64,000 nucleotides of DNA from contig NZ_VCBX02000001.1 in assembly GCF_005938745.2 (NCBI RefSeq), forward strand, positions 491,001-555,000, given 5' to 3'. The position numbers and the translations under genes are program-made. The notes below the pieces were generated by a model. That model was not told the DNA's origin. It was given only the letters and a program-made list of their open reading frames with translations, and did not search any database. Positions 17,235 to 25,708 of the stretch are shown piece after piece; position 1 is the first letter of the stretch; each line of letters starts with the position of its first letter. Source of the stretch: Rhodococcus sp. KBS0724 (GTDB taxonomy: Bacteria > Actinomycetota > Actinomycetes > Mycobacteriales > Mycobacteriaceae).

Positions 17235-18247
17235 CGGACACCCTGTTCCATGAGGTATTCGGCCAATTCGTACAGCCCGCCCAGGTCGACTCCGTCGGCC
17301 AGAGCCGGCAAGTGCAGTCGGGCGCCGTCGATCTCCTGCAGTTTCTCCGAACTGGATTCCTGCGCTTCGAGAACCGATGCGTGCTCGATGGTCTCCGTCA
17401 GCAGTCCGGCGAAGTCGTCGTCCGACAATTCGAGGCCGACATCCGTGAGCGTCGACCGGATCGCCGCCGCATCGATTTCGCCGGCCGCAGCCCCGGCTAG
17501 CGCGCCGTCCGGCAGGAACTTCGGGCTGGTGCGGTTGACGATGATCGCGCCGAGATTGAGCTCGTCTCGTGCCAGCTCCAAGGCGGCATCCGCGGTTTCC
17601 TGCACGGGCAGGGCCTCGAGTAGCGCCACCAGATGCACCACCGTTTCCGGTGAGTGCAGCAGCCGCACGACGCCCTCGCTCTGCGAATGCACCGGCCCGC
17701 CCTTGGCGAGATCGGCCATAGCCTTCGTGACGTCGAGAAAACTACCGATCCGGCCCGTCGGTGGGGCATCGACGACAACGGCGTCGTACACCCGCTTCCC
17801 GGTTCGATCGGTGCGGATGACGCACTCCTTGATCTTGCCGGTGAGCAGCACGTCACGCAGGCCAGGGGCAATGGTGGTGGCGAACTCGATGGCGCCGAAC
17901 TTGCGCATCGCGCGGCCCGCGAATCCCAGGTTGTAGAACATCTCCAAGTACTCGAGGAAAGCCGTCTCGATGTCGACGGCCAACGCCATCACCTCACCGC
18001 CACCTTCGGCAGCTGCGACCTTCGTTTCCTGCGGAGGCAACGGTGGCACGTCGAAGAGCTGCGCAATTCCCTGGCGACCCTCCACTTCCACCAGCAGAAC
18101 GCGTCGGCCGCCTTCGGCTAACGCGAGCGCCAAGGCGGCGGCTACCGTCGACTTACCGGTTCCGCCTTTGCCCGACACAAAATGCAGGCGGGCCTTCGAT
18201 GCAGACTCCGGCCAGCTCTTGCTCAGCTCATCTTGGGATGCGACCAC
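17231..18247 (-). CDS. bagA: Get3/ArsA-like ATPase BagA
   Basis: A 338-residue partner of BagB. The Walker A is [20 protein letters not shown] (signature lysine present, residues 28-47), and later motifs are [15 protein letters not shown] and [18 protein letters not shown]. The start is GTG at 18247. It is the first gene of the minus-strand pair and is divergent from the small DUF4177-like gene 53 bp away. The function is inferred from the mycobacterial BagA/BagB complex. No tail-anchored insertion partner is evident nearby. Confidence 0.87.
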   Translation of the reverse strand: MVASQDELSKSWPESASKARLHFVSGKGGTGKSTVAAALALALAEGGRRVLLVEVEGRQGIAQLFDVPPLPPQETKVAAAEGGGEVMALAVDIETAFLEYLEMFYNLGFAGRAMRKFGAIEFATTIAPGLRDVLLTGKIKECVIRTDRTGKRVYDAVVVDAPPTGRIGSFLDVTKAMADLAKGGPVHSQSEGVVRLLHSPETVVHLVALLEALPVQETADAALELARDELNLGAIIVNRTSPKFLPDGALAGAAAGEIDAAAIRSTLTDVGLELSDDDFAGLLTETIEHASVLEAQESSSEKLQEIDGARLHLPALADGVDLGGLYELAEYLMEQGVR

Positions 18248-18300
18248 ACCGCGAGCCTATAAGTCTGGGGCCGAAGATGTGCGCGGGATAGGCTCACCAC

Positions 18301-18474
18301 ATGAGTGAATTGACTTCCTGGGAATACACCGTTACTCCGTTGCTGGTCCACAACCCGAAGGCCATCCTCGACAATTGGGGCGTCGACGGCTGGGAACTGG
18401 TGACGGTTCTTCCGAGCGCGTCGGGCGAACAGCACGTCGCGTACCTCAAGCGTCCGAAGGTCGCCGGCGCATGA
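18301..18474 (+). CDS. Small DUF4177-like protein
   Basis: A 57-residue protein beginning MSELTSWEYTVTPLLVHN with the family-like core LDNWGVDGWELVTVLP. It is too small to appear in default ORF lists but is well supported: it starts with ATG, ends in TGA, and overlaps the next ATG by 4 nt (ATGA at 18471), so it is co-translated with the RidA gene. A small gene is found at the same place in mycobacteria. The function is unknown. Confidence 0.8.
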   Translation: MSELTSWEYTVTPLLVHNPKAILDNWGVDGWELVTVLPSASGEQHVAYLKRPKVAGA

Positions 18475-18941
18475 CCGAAACAACGCAGACCTGGTCAGCG
18501 CGTCTCGCGGAACTCGGCATCGAGCTGCCCGCAGTTGCGGCGCCGGTCGCTGCCTACGTCCCTGCGGTTCGCAGTGGTGATCACGTCTACACGTCCGGCC
18601 AGTTGCCTTTTGTCGAGGGAAAGCTGTCGTTGACGGGCAAGCTCGGTGCGGATGCGTCGGATGAAGATGCAAAGGCCGCCGCGCGTGTCTGTGCCCTCAA
18701 CGCTCTTGCCGCGATCAACGCCCTGGTCGGCATCGACAACCTGGTTCGTGTCGTCAAGGTCGTCGGATTTGTAGCTTCTGCTGAAGGTTTCACCGGTCAG
18801 CCCGGCGTGATCAACGGCGCCTCCGAATTCCTCGTCGAGGTCTTCGGCGACGAGGGCATTCACGCCCGCTCCGCTGTCGGTGTTGCAGAACTTCCCCTCG
18901 GCTCCGCTGTCGAGGTGGAACTGATCGTAGAAGTTCGCTGA
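18471..18941 (+). CDS. RidA/YjgF-family protein (Rv3678c-like)
   Basis: A 156-residue Rid-family enamine/imine deaminase or relative. It has VRSGDHVYTSGQLPFVEGKL near residue 35, and the trimer-forming core NALAAINALVGIDNLVRVVKVVGF. The canonical C-terminal IEVEAIA-type strand reads VEVELIVEVR. The ATG at 18471 overlaps the preceding small gene. The TGA shares an A with the ATG of the MBL gene (TGATG), so this is a three-gene unit. Confidence 0.85.
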   Translation: MTETTQTWSARLAELGIELPAVAAPVAAYVPAVRSGDHVYTSGQLPFVEGKLSLTGKLGADASDEDAKAAARVCALNALAAINALVGIDNLVRVVKVVGFVASAEGFTGQPGVINGASEFLVEVFGDEGIHARSAVGVAELPLGSAVEVELIVEVR

Positions 18942-19726
18942 TGACAACGGTTCATCCCGCATACGCGCAGCTTCGCCGCGTCACCGATATCGCGTCCGTC
19001 ATGCTCGAGAACAACCCGGGCATGATGACGCTCGACGGCACGAACACCTGGATTCTGCAGGCGCCGGGCAGCGACGAATATGTCGTCGTCGATCCCGGTG
19101 ACAACGACGAAGAACACCTGCAGCGAGTGGCCGGAGTCGGCCAAGTGGCGTTGGTCTTGATCACGCATCGGCACTTCGACCACACCGGCGGTGTGAGCCG
19201 TCTTCATGAATTGACCTCGGCGCCAGTGCGTTCCGTTTCTCCCGAGTTCCTGCGCGGCGACGGCACGACGCTTGTCGACGGCGAACTCATCGAGGTTGCC
19301 GGGCTGCGCCTGCGTATCGTGGCGACCCCCGGCCATACCGCGGACTCCGTCTCGATCGTCATCGAGAACGAAGGCAGCGTGCTGACCGGCGACACGATAC
19401 TCGGCCGTGGCACAACGGTTCTCGATGATTCGGACGGCGATCTGGGGGATTACCTCGCGTCGTTGCATGCGCTCATCGAGCTCGGCGACGGGCGAACCGT
19501 TCTCCCCGGACACGGTCCGGAACTGCCTGACCTGCACGAGATTTCAAAACAGTATCTCGCGCATCGCGAGGAGCGGCTCGATCAGGTGCGGGCTGCGTTG
19601 GCCGTGCTCGGCAATTCGGCATCGGTTCGTGAGATTGTCGAGCACGTCTACTCGGACGTCGATCCCAAACTGTGGCCGGTTGCGGAAAAATCCGTCAACG
19701 TGCAGTTGGCGTATCTGCGTCGCTGA
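18941..19726 (+). CDS. MBL-fold hydrolase (Rv3677c-like)
   Basis: A 261-residue metallo-beta-lactamase-fold hydrolase. The zinc motif is THRHFDHTGG (HxHxDH). The second ligand region is ATPGHTADSV, followed by LTGDTILGRG and VLPGHGPELP. A C-terminal winged-helix-like part (EERLDQVRAALAVL to the end) resembles LACTB2-type nucleases and related enzymes. Substrate unknown. It is the last gene of the unit starting at 18301. Its stop codon heads a set of tandem repeats. Confidence 0.85.
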   Translation: MTTVHPAYAQLRRVTDIASVMLENNPGMMTLDGTNTWILQAPGSDEYVVVDPGDNDEEHLQRVAGVGQVALVLITHRHFDHTGGVSRLHELTSAPVRSVSPEFLRGDGTTLVDGELIEVAGLRLRIVATPGHTADSVSIVIENEGSVLTGDTILGRGTTVLDDSDGDLGDYLASLHALIELGDGRTVLPGHGPELPDLHEISKQYLAHREERLDQVRAALAVLGNSASVREIVEHVYSDVDPKLWPVAEKSVNVQLAYLRR

Positions 19727-19778
19727 AGTGCGTAGTCGTTGAAGTTCGTAGTCGCCGAAGTTCGTAGTCGCTGAGCTG
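19715..19778. repeat. 16-bp tandem repeats after the MBL gene stop
   Basis: Three clear copies of a 16-bp unit, CGTAGTCGTTGAAGTT (19731), CGTAGTCGCCGAAGTT (19747) and CGTAGTCGCTGAGCTG (19763). They are preceded by a divergent fourth at 19715 that contains the gene's TGA (GTCGCTGAAGTG). The repeats look derived from the end of the coding sequence. Confidence 0.85.
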
Positions 19779-19786
19779 TATAGCGG

Positions 19787-19830
19787 AACTGCCGCCCGTT
19801 ATACCTATCCAGGTATAGCTGACGGCAGTT
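19787..19830 (+). terminator. Hairpin terminator before the catabolic cluster
   Basis: AACTGCCG pairs with CGGCAGTT, with an inner TATACCT/AGGTATA stem and an internal loop, followed by TTT. It separates the MBL unit from the aldehyde dehydrogenase gene. Confidence 0.75.
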
Positions 19831-19872
19831 TTTGCATTTGTTTGATATGGGCTCGGGGCCAATAGTTGGTCC

Positions 19873-21348
19873 ATGACCTCACACTGCGACGGATGGATCC
19901 GCAACTACGTGGATGGCTCCTATGTCGAACCCGACGCGTCGTCGAGCTTCGACCAGGTAGACCCCGCAACCGGCCGTGTTCTGGCCAAGGTCCACGAAGC
20001 CGACCGGGCTCTGGTCGATCGGGCCGTGACCTCCGCCAGGCGTGCCCTGGACAACGGTTGGGCGGATACACCGGTCCGCGAGCGCACCGCGCTGCTGCGA
20101 CGGGCCGCCGATCGGATCGAGGAGCGATTCGAGGAATTTGTCGCCGCAGAAATGGCGGACACCGGCAAGCCGATCACGCAGGCCCGCGAACTCGACGTTG
20201 CGCGCGCCCTGACGAACTTCCGCACCTTCGCCGACATCGTTGCCGCGGCCGGCCAGGAATCGTTTGTCACCGATCTTGCCGGCGGCAAGCAGGCGCTGAA
20301 CTACGCGATCCGCAAGCCGCTCGGCGTGGTTGCCGTCATCGTGCCGTGGAACCTGCCGCTGCTTCTCCTGACCTGGAAGGTTGCGCCCGCCCTGGCATGC
20401 GGAAACTCGGTGGTGGTCAAGCCTTCCGAAGAGACCCCGGCAACAGCGTCGTTGCTGGCGGAGGTGCTCGAAGAGGTCGGCCTGCCTGCCGGCGTCTACA
20501 ACGTTGTCCACGGGTTCGGCGCGAATTCCGCGGGCGAGTTCCTCACCACTCACCCCGGTATCGACGGAGTCACCTTCACGGGATCGTCGGCAACCGGTTC
20601 ACATGTCATGAAAACTGTTGCCCCGCGGGTACGCCCGGTCTCGTTCGAACTCGGCGGCAAGAACGCCGCGATCGTGTTCGACGACGTCGACATCGACGAA
20701 GCGCTGACGGGCCTGACCAAGTCGGTGTTCACCAACACCGGCCAGGTCTGCCTGTGCACCGAACGGGTGTACGTGCACCGCAGCATTTTCGACGACATCG
20801 CCGGTGGACTCGTGGAGCGAGCTGCCGGTTTGCGTCTGGGCGACCCGACACTCGCTGCGACGACGACCGGACCCCTCATCTCGCAGGCGCACCGGAAGAA
20901 GGTTCTCGACTACTTCGAGATCGCCGAGCAGGAGGGCGCAAAAGTGTTGACCGGTGGCGGTATTCCGGATCTCGGGCAGAATCTGGCCGGCGGATCGTGG
21001 ATCGAACCCACCCTGTGGACGGGCTTGACCAACAAGGATCGCGCTGTGCGGGAGGAGATCTTCGGACCCGTCGCGGCACTGATTCCGTTCGACACCGAGG
21101 CCGAAGCGATCGCCTTGGCGAATGACACCGAGTACGGCCTGGCGGCATCGGTGTGGACCAACGACTTGCGTCGTGGACACCGCGTCGCTCAGAAGATGAA
21201 CGTCGGAATCTCCTGGGTCAACACGTGGTTCACCCGTGAGCTCCGGTCTCCCTTCGGCGGCATGGGTCTGTCCGGCATCGGGCGCGAGGGCGGCGAGTCT
21301 TCGTTGCACTTCTACACCGAACCGACGAATGTGTGTGTGCAACTGTGA
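19873..21348 (+). CDS. 2-Aminomuconate semialdehyde dehydrogenase (NbaE-like)
   Basis: A 491-residue NAD(P)-dependent aldehyde dehydrogenase. The ALDH signature VIVPWNLPLLLLTWK, the glutamate motif FELGGKNAAIVF and the catalytic-cysteine motif NTGQVCLCTERVYV are all present. Alone this would be a generic ALDH. The four following genes encode the other steps of 3-hydroxyanthranilate meta-cleavage, so oxidation of 2-aminomuconate 6-semialdehyde to 2-aminomuconate is the likely reaction. No strong ribosome site precedes the ATG. Confidence 0.83.
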   Translation: MTSHCDGWIRNYVDGSYVEPDASSSFDQVDPATGRVLAKVHEADRALVDRAVTSARRALDNGWADTPVRERTALLRRAADRIEERFEEFVAAEMADTGKPITQARELDVARALTNFRTFADIVAAAGQESFVTDLAGGKQALNYAIRKPLGVVAVIVPWNLPLLLLTWKVAPALACGNSVVVKPSEETPATASLLAEVLEEVGLPAGVYNVVHGFGANSAGEFLTTHPGIDGVTFTGSSATGSHVMKTVAPRVRPVSFELGGKNAAIVFDDVDIDEALTGLTKSVFTNTGQVCLCTERVYVHRSIFDDIAGGLVERAAGLRLGDPTLAATTTGPLISQAHRKKVLDYFEIAEQEGAKVLTGGGIPDLGQNLAGGSWIEPTLWTGLTNKDRAVREEIFGPVAALIPFDTEAEAIALANDTEYGLAASVWTNDLRRGHRVAQKMNVGISWVNTWFTRELRSPFGGMGLSGIGREGGESSLHFYTEPTNVCVQL

Positions 21349-21394
21349 AGATCGAAGCAGCAGTAGTTCAGTCCCCAGAAATGAGCGAGGCGTG

Positions 21395-22168
21395 ATGACA
21401 GCCCCAGAAGACACCGTATTCGCGCTCGCGCGTCGCCTCGACGACGCTGCGCAGAGTCGCACCGACACCCCGAGCCTCGCCGATGATCACACCATCGACA
21501 TCGACGACGCGTACCGGATTCAGAACCTTCTCCTCGAACGCCGCACTGCCCGTGGCGAATCCGTTGTCGGTGTCAAGCTCGGCTTCACCAGCCAAGCGAA
21601 GATGGCACAGATGGGTGTCTCCGAAGTGATCGTCGGGCAGTTGACCGATGCGATGGCGGTGGACAACGGCGGTGATCTGGACCTGTCGGCGTTCATCCAC
21701 CCCAAGATCGAACCCGAAGTCGCGTACCGACTGTCGAAGGACGTCGATCTCGACGACCCGAGCGTGGACATCGAGTCCTGCGTCGACGCGGTGGCTCCGG
21801 CGATGGAGATCATCGATTCGCGTTACCGCGACTTCCGGTTCACCTACACCGATGTTGTCGCCGACAACACCAGTGCTGCCGGGTATGTGATCGGCCCGTG
21901 GCAGCCGCTGCGCAGTGCCGCGAACCTGGTGGTGCGGATGGAGGTAGGCAGCGAAACGGCAACCGGCTCGACGGCAGCGATACTCGGAGATCCCGTACGT
22001 GCGTTGCAGGCCTTGGTGGATATCGCGCGCCGACGCCGAATTCCGTTGCGCGCCGGGTACGTGATCTTGGCCGGCGCGGCGACTGCGGCTGTGCGACTCG
22101 ACGAGGGAGTCGCACAGTGCAGCATCGACGGACTTGGCACCGTCACGGTGAGAGGTGTGAAGCGATGA
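21395..22168 (+). CDS. 4-Oxalocrotonate decarboxylase / 2-oxopentenoate hydratase family
   Basis: A 257-residue member of the MhpD/XylI family (fumarylacetoacetase-like fold). Characteristic segments are [32 protein letters not shown] with acidic metal ligands, and [12 protein letters not shown]. Position after a semialdehyde dehydrogenase and before an aminomuconate deaminase suggests 4-oxalocrotonate decarboxylase (NbaG-like), giving 2-oxopent-4-enoate. Hydratase activity is the alternative because the two are close homologues. The ATG at 21395 follows GAGCGAGG; the frame is open further upstream inside the previous gene. Its end overlaps the next ATG (ATGA). Confidence 0.83.
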   Translation: MTAPEDTVFALARRLDDAAQSRTDTPSLADDHTIDIDDAYRIQNLLLERRTARGESVVGVKLGFTSQAKMAQMGVSEVIVGQLTDAMAVDNGGDLDLSAFIHPKIEPEVAYRLSKDVDLDDPSVDIESCVDAVAPAMEIIDSRYRDFRFTYTDVVADNTSAAGYVIGPWQPLRSAANLVVRMEVGSETATGSTAAILGDPVRALQALVDIARRRRIPLRAGYVILAGAATAAVRLDEGVAQCSIDGLGTVTVRGVKR

Positions 22169-22617
22169 GTGGGGCGCAGGTCATCGAGAAGCTGGCCAAG
22201 CCGCGCGGAAAGTTCCCGCACGTCAAGGTGGTCGGAGACTTCGTCTACGTCTCCGGCACCAGCTCGCGTCGGCCCGACAACACGTTTGTCGGCGTCGAGG
22301 TCGACGAGATGGGCACCACGGCGCTCGATATTCGGGCGCAGACACGCGCCGTCATCGAGAACATCGCGGCGATCCTCGCCGAAGTGGGCGGAGAACTGAG
22401 TGATCTGGTTCAGGTCACCTCGTACCTGGTGTCGATGAACGACTTCGGCGGCTACAACGAGGTGTACGCCGAACTGTTCGACGAAAACGGTCCGACGAGA
22501 ACCACAGTGGCAGTTCACCAACTGCCCCACCCGCACCTGCTCATCGAAATTTCCGGCGTGGCGTACGTGCCCGCCGCCAAGCGCTCAGCGTCCGAAGATA
22601 CGGAGAATGCATCATGA
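22165..22617 (+). CDS. 2-Aminomuconate deaminase, RidA family (NbaF-like)
   Basis: A 150-residue Rid-family protein with [38 protein letters not shown], and a C-terminal strand region [12 protein letters not shown]. Aminomuconate deaminases of 2-nitrobenzoate and aminophenol pathways belong to this family, and the operon context supports hydrolytic release of ammonia from 2-aminomuconate. It differs clearly from the other RidA gene at 18471. It overlaps its neighbours by ATGA on both sides, so it is translationally coupled. Confidence 0.82.
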   Translation: MSGAQVIEKLAKPRGKFPHVKVVGDFVYVSGTSSRRPDNTFVGVEVDEMGTTALDIRAQTRAVIENIAAILAEVGGELSDLVQVTSYLVSMNDFGGYNEVYAELFDENGPTRTTVAVHQLPHPHLLIEISGVAYVPAAKRSASEDTENAS

Positions 22618-23135
22618 CCACGATTCCTCCCGTCATCGACTTCAAGAAGTGGATCGACGACAACCGCCACCTGCTGCAGCCGCCCGTCAACAATCAGACG
22701 ATGGCGCTGGGAGACGACTTCATCGTGCAGGTTGTGGGCGGCCCCAACCAGCGAACCGACTACCACCTCGATCCGTACGAGGAGTGGTTCTATCAGGTCG
22801 AAGGTGACATCCACGTCAATGTCATGACTGACGACGGACCGGTGCGAGTCGATATCCGTGAAGGTGAAAGCTGGCTGCTGCCGGGAAATCTGCCGCATTC
22901 ACCGCAGCGCCCCACCGCGGGATCGATCGGCCTGGTGATCGAAAGGGTGCGGCAGGAAGGAACATTGGAGCACTTCCAGTGGTACTGCCTTGAATGCAAC
23001 CACAAGATCTACGAAGTCGAACTCCAAGTCCGCGATATCGTGGCCGATCTTCCCCCGGTCTTCGTCACGTTCTACGAGAGTGAAGACGCTCGCACATGTG
23101 ACCAGTGCGGCACGCTCCATCCCGGCAAGGGCTGA
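22614..23135 (+). CDS. 3-Hydroxyanthranilate 3,4-dioxygenase (NbaC-like)
   Basis: A 173-residue cupin extradiol dioxygenase that opens 3-hydroxyanthranilate to 2-amino-3-carboxymuconate semialdehyde with Fe(II) and O2. The iron ligands are visible: His and Glu in [13 protein letters not shown] and the second His in LPHSPQRP. The bacterial C-terminal rubredoxin-like site is present as CLEC and CDQC. Length matches the bacterial enzyme. The ATG overlaps the deaminase stop. Confidence 0.92.
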   Translation: MTTIPPVIDFKKWIDDNRHLLQPPVNNQTMALGDDFIVQVVGGPNQRTDYHLDPYEEWFYQVEGDIHVNVMTDDGPVRVDIREGESWLLPGNLPHSPQRPTAGSIGLVIERVRQEGTLEHFQWYCLECNHKIYEVELQVRDIVADLPPVFVTFYESEDARTCDQCGTLHPGKG

Positions 23136-23138
23136 GCG

Positions 23139-24134
23139 ATGAGCAACATGATCGACATTCACACCCACTACGTGCCGAATGGGTGGCCCGATCTCACCGG
23201 CGACGCCGGCCCGGACGCGCCGTGGCTGAAGGTGGAGTCGGAAACCGAAGCCATGATCATGATGGGCACCAAGGAGTTCCGCCGTATCCAGTCCGATGCC
23301 TGGGACGCCGAAGTGCGCCTTCGTGACATGGATGCCGACGGCGTCCACACGCAGGTCGTCTCGCCGACACCGGCATTCTTCAACTACGGCAGAACAGGCG
23401 AGCAGGCCGATCGCATCTCCCGGATCTTCAACGACCTGGCACTCGAGATCGTCGAACCCGCTCGAGATCGCCTCATCCCGTTCTGTCAGGTTCCGTTGCA
23501 AGACACCGATGCCGCGTGCCGTGAACTCGAACGGTGCATCGCCAACGGGCACCGGGGTGTCGAGATCGGCAATCACGTCGGCGACCTCGATCTCGACAGC
23601 GAAGGCGTCGTGACGTTCCTGCAGCACTGCGCGTCACTGGATGTTCCTGTGTTCGTGCATCCGTGGGACATGGCGTCCTCGCCGCGCCTGGATCGGTGGA
23701 TGGCGCAGTGGCTCACCGCCATGCCCGCAGAAACGCATCTGTCGATACTCGCGCTGATCCTCGGCGGCGTGTTCGACAAGATCGACGACCGGCTCAAGAT
23801 CGGATTTGCCCACGGTGGTGGATCTTTCGCGTTCTGGCTCGGCCGGATGGAAAACGCCTGGCACGGCCGCAACGACATCATCGGTACATCGGAGTTCCCG
23901 CCGTCGCACTACCTGGGCAGGTTCTACGTGGATTCCGTCGTCTTCGACGACCGTGCACTGCGACTACTGGTCGACACGGTAGGCGTGGACCGGGTGATGG
24001 TGGGAAGTGACTACCCGTATCCTCTCGGTGAGCGGCCGGTCGGTGAGGTGGTGCGCAAGAGTGAGTTCCTGGACGATACTGCGCGCCAACTGATTTCACG
24101 GGGAAATGCGGAACGCTTCCTGGGGATCTGCTGA
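23139..24134 (+). CDS. Aminocarboxymuconate semialdehyde decarboxylase (ACMSD, NbaD-like)
   Basis: A 331-residue amidohydrolase-superfamily decarboxylase acting on the product of the preceding dioxygenase to give 2-aminomuconate 6-semialdehyde. The zinc motif HTH is in MIDIHTHYVPNGWPDL. Further ligands appear in VFVHPWDM and the aspartate of VGSDYPYPLGE, and FAHGGGSFAFWLGR carries the active-site histidine. It starts three bases after the dioxygenase stop. The set now covers 3-hydroxyanthranilate to 2-oxopent-4-enoate. Confidence 0.92.
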   Translation: MSNMIDIHTHYVPNGWPDLTGDAGPDAPWLKVESETEAMIMMGTKEFRRIQSDAWDAEVRLRDMDADGVHTQVVSPTPAFFNYGRTGEQADRISRIFNDLALEIVEPARDRLIPFCQVPLQDTDAACRELERCIANGHRGVEIGNHVGDLDLDSEGVVTFLQHCASLDVPVFVHPWDMASSPRLDRWMAQWLTAMPAETHLSILALILGGVFDKIDDRLKIGFAHGGGSFAFWLGRMENAWHGRNDIIGTSEFPPSHYLGRFYVDSVVFDDRALRLLVDTVGVDRVMVGSDYPYPLGERPVGEVVRKSEFLDDTARQLISRGNAERFLGIC

Positions 24135-24182
24135 TCCTTCAGCTATGCCATTTCCGGTATGACGAACGGTGATTTCGGCATT

Positions 24183-24198
24183 TGTGAGTCATGTCTCA
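24183..24198. promoter_or_regulatory. Candidate CRP/GlxR site before the MHS transporter
   Basis: TGTGAGTCATGTCTCA matches TGTGA-N6-TCACA at nine of ten positions, 110 bp before the transporter ATG. GlxR controls several aromatic uptake and breakdown genes in corynebacteria, so cAMP control is plausible. Confidence 0.45.
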
Positions 24199-24209
24199 AG
24201 TGAGCATAA

Positions 24210-24236
24210 TTCAGGCAACCCATATTTCAGGCAACC
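24210..24236. repeat. Direct repeat in transporter upstream region
   Basis: TTCAGGCAACC occurs at 24210-24220 and 24226-24236, a 16-bp period, about 70 bp before the transporter ATG. It could be a binding site for an activator or just a local duplication. Confidence 0.5.
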
Positions 24237-24307
24237 TTTGAAACTCGCTCGACAAAAACAGAATTCACCTTCCGTCCTGCCCCTCATCCAATCGATAGGT
24301 ATCCGCG

Positions 24308-25654
24308 ATGACCACAAGCGTAACCAGTGACGGAAAGCCGTTGCCGGAGAAAGCTGCCCGCAGCCGGGTTGCCATGGCAACCCTCGCCGGGACAACTCTC
24401 GAATGGTACGACTTCTTTCTCTACGGAACAGCAGCAGCGCTGATCTTCAACAAGCAGTTCTTCCCGAGCCTGAGTCCGACAGCCGGCACCCTCGCAGCCT
24501 TCAGTACCTTTGCGGTCGGCTTCATCGCGAGGCCTGTTGGCGGCTTGGTGTTCGGGCACTTCGGTGACCGGATCGGTCGCAAGGCGACGCTTGTGGTGTC
24601 TCTGGTGATGATGGGAGTCGGGTCCACGCTGATCGGGCTCATCCCGAATTACGATTCCATCGGATTCTGGGCGCCGGTACTACTGGTAGCGATGAGAGTC
24701 GTCCAGGGCATCGGTCTCGGCGGCGAGGGTGCCGGTGCCACGCTGATGTCGATGGAGCACGCGCCGGCCGGGCAGAAGAACCTGTATGCGGGTTTCCCCC
24801 AGATGGGCACGCCCGCCGGACTTGTTCTGGCCAACGGTATCTTCCTGACCACCAGTGCATTGATGTCGGACTCGGCATTCGAATCGTGGGGTTGGCGTAT
24901 ACCGTTCCTGCTCAGCTTCGTTCTGGTGGCGATCGGTCTGGTGATCAGGTTGCGGGTTACCGAATCGCCCTCGTTCGCCGGAATCATGGAGAAGGGTGAG
25001 ATCGTTCGGTTCCCGCTGCGTGAGTCGCTCAAGGTCGGGTTCCCGCGGTTGTCACTGACGCTGGCCGCGTGCTTGGCGAACTCCGCCGTGGCTTACGCCT
25101 TCATGGTGTTCACCCTCTCGTACGGAACTCAACACCTTGGCTACGACAAACAATTCCTGGTGCTCAGCGTCACCGCGGCAGCAGTCCTGTGGTTCGTCTC
25201 CATCCCGATCTGGACCAAGGTGGCCGACAAGTACGGTCGACGGCACATGTTCATCGGCGGATCCGCAGCAATCCTGTTGTGGTGCATCGTGTTCTTCCCG
25301 CTGCTGAACACCGAGAACAAGGTTGTTGCGGTCGTGGCGTTCCTGGGAATGGGCCTGATCATTCCGGTGACCCATTGCGTTCAGGGAAGCATCATTGCGG
25401 ATACGTTCCCGGCCAAGGTTCGATACTCGGGTTCGTCGTTGATTCTGCAGAGTGGTGCGATTCTCGGCGGCGGACTGGCTCCGATGATTGCGACAGCTCT
25501 GCTGGACGCCACGGGATCCTCTGTGGGCGTGACGTGGTACCTCGCGGCGATCTGCTCGATCAGCCTGGTCGGCGCGATAGCACTGTTCAAGGTGGTGCCC
25601 GACTCGTCACGCGGATTGCAGCACGAAGAGGTTCGGGTGGCAGAAAACGCCTGA
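24308..25654 (+). CDS. MHS-family metabolite:H+ symporter
   Basis: A 448-residue major facilitator of the metabolite:H+ symporter group (ShiA/ProP/KgtP-like), about 12 helices. Signatures are TTLEWYDFFLYGTAAAL in helix 1, GHFGDRIGRKATLV in loop 2-3, GIGLGGEGAGATLM, and WGWRIPFLLSF. It lies downstream of the 3-hydroxyanthranilate genes, so import of an aromatic or amino-aromatic acid is likely. The 173-bp gap suggests its own promoter. A terminator follows. Confidence 0.85.
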   Translation: MTTSVTSDGKPLPEKAARSRVAMATLAGTTLEWYDFFLYGTAAALIFNKQFFPSLSPTAGTLAAFSTFAVGFIARPVGGLVFGHFGDRIGRKATLVVSLVMMGVGSTLIGLIPNYDSIGFWAPVLLVAMRVVQGIGLGGEGAGATLMSMEHAPAGQKNLYAGFPQMGTPAGLVLANGIFLTTSALMSDSAFESWGWRIPFLLSFVLVAIGLVIRLRVTESPSFAGIMEKGEIVRFPLRESLKVGFPRLSLTLAACLANSAVAYAFMVFTLSYGTQHLGYDKQFLVLSVTAAAVLWFVSIPIWTKVADKYGRRHMFIGGSAAILLWCIVFFPLLNTENKVVAVVAFLGMGLIIPVTHCVQGSIIADTFPAKVRYSGSSLILQSGAILGGGLAPMIATALLDATGSSVGVTWYLAAICSISLVGAIALFKVVPDSSRGLQHEEVRVAENA

Positions 25655-25668
25655 CGTGTAACGATATT

Positions 25669-25703
25669 CGAAAGCCCGCTCCCGCGCCGGGAGCGGGCTT
25701 TCG
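25669..25703. terminator. Bidirectional hairpin terminator
   Basis: A perfect 15-bp stem (CGAAAGCCCGCTCCC and its complement) with a GCGCC loop, between the convergent transporter and LysR genes. Confidence 0.85.
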
Positions 25704-25708
25704 AGCTT

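Noticed and set aside
16140..17936. A 598-codon plus-strand frame over bagA and bagB
   Set aside because: It is antisense to two clear P-loop ATPase genes and shows no recognisable features.
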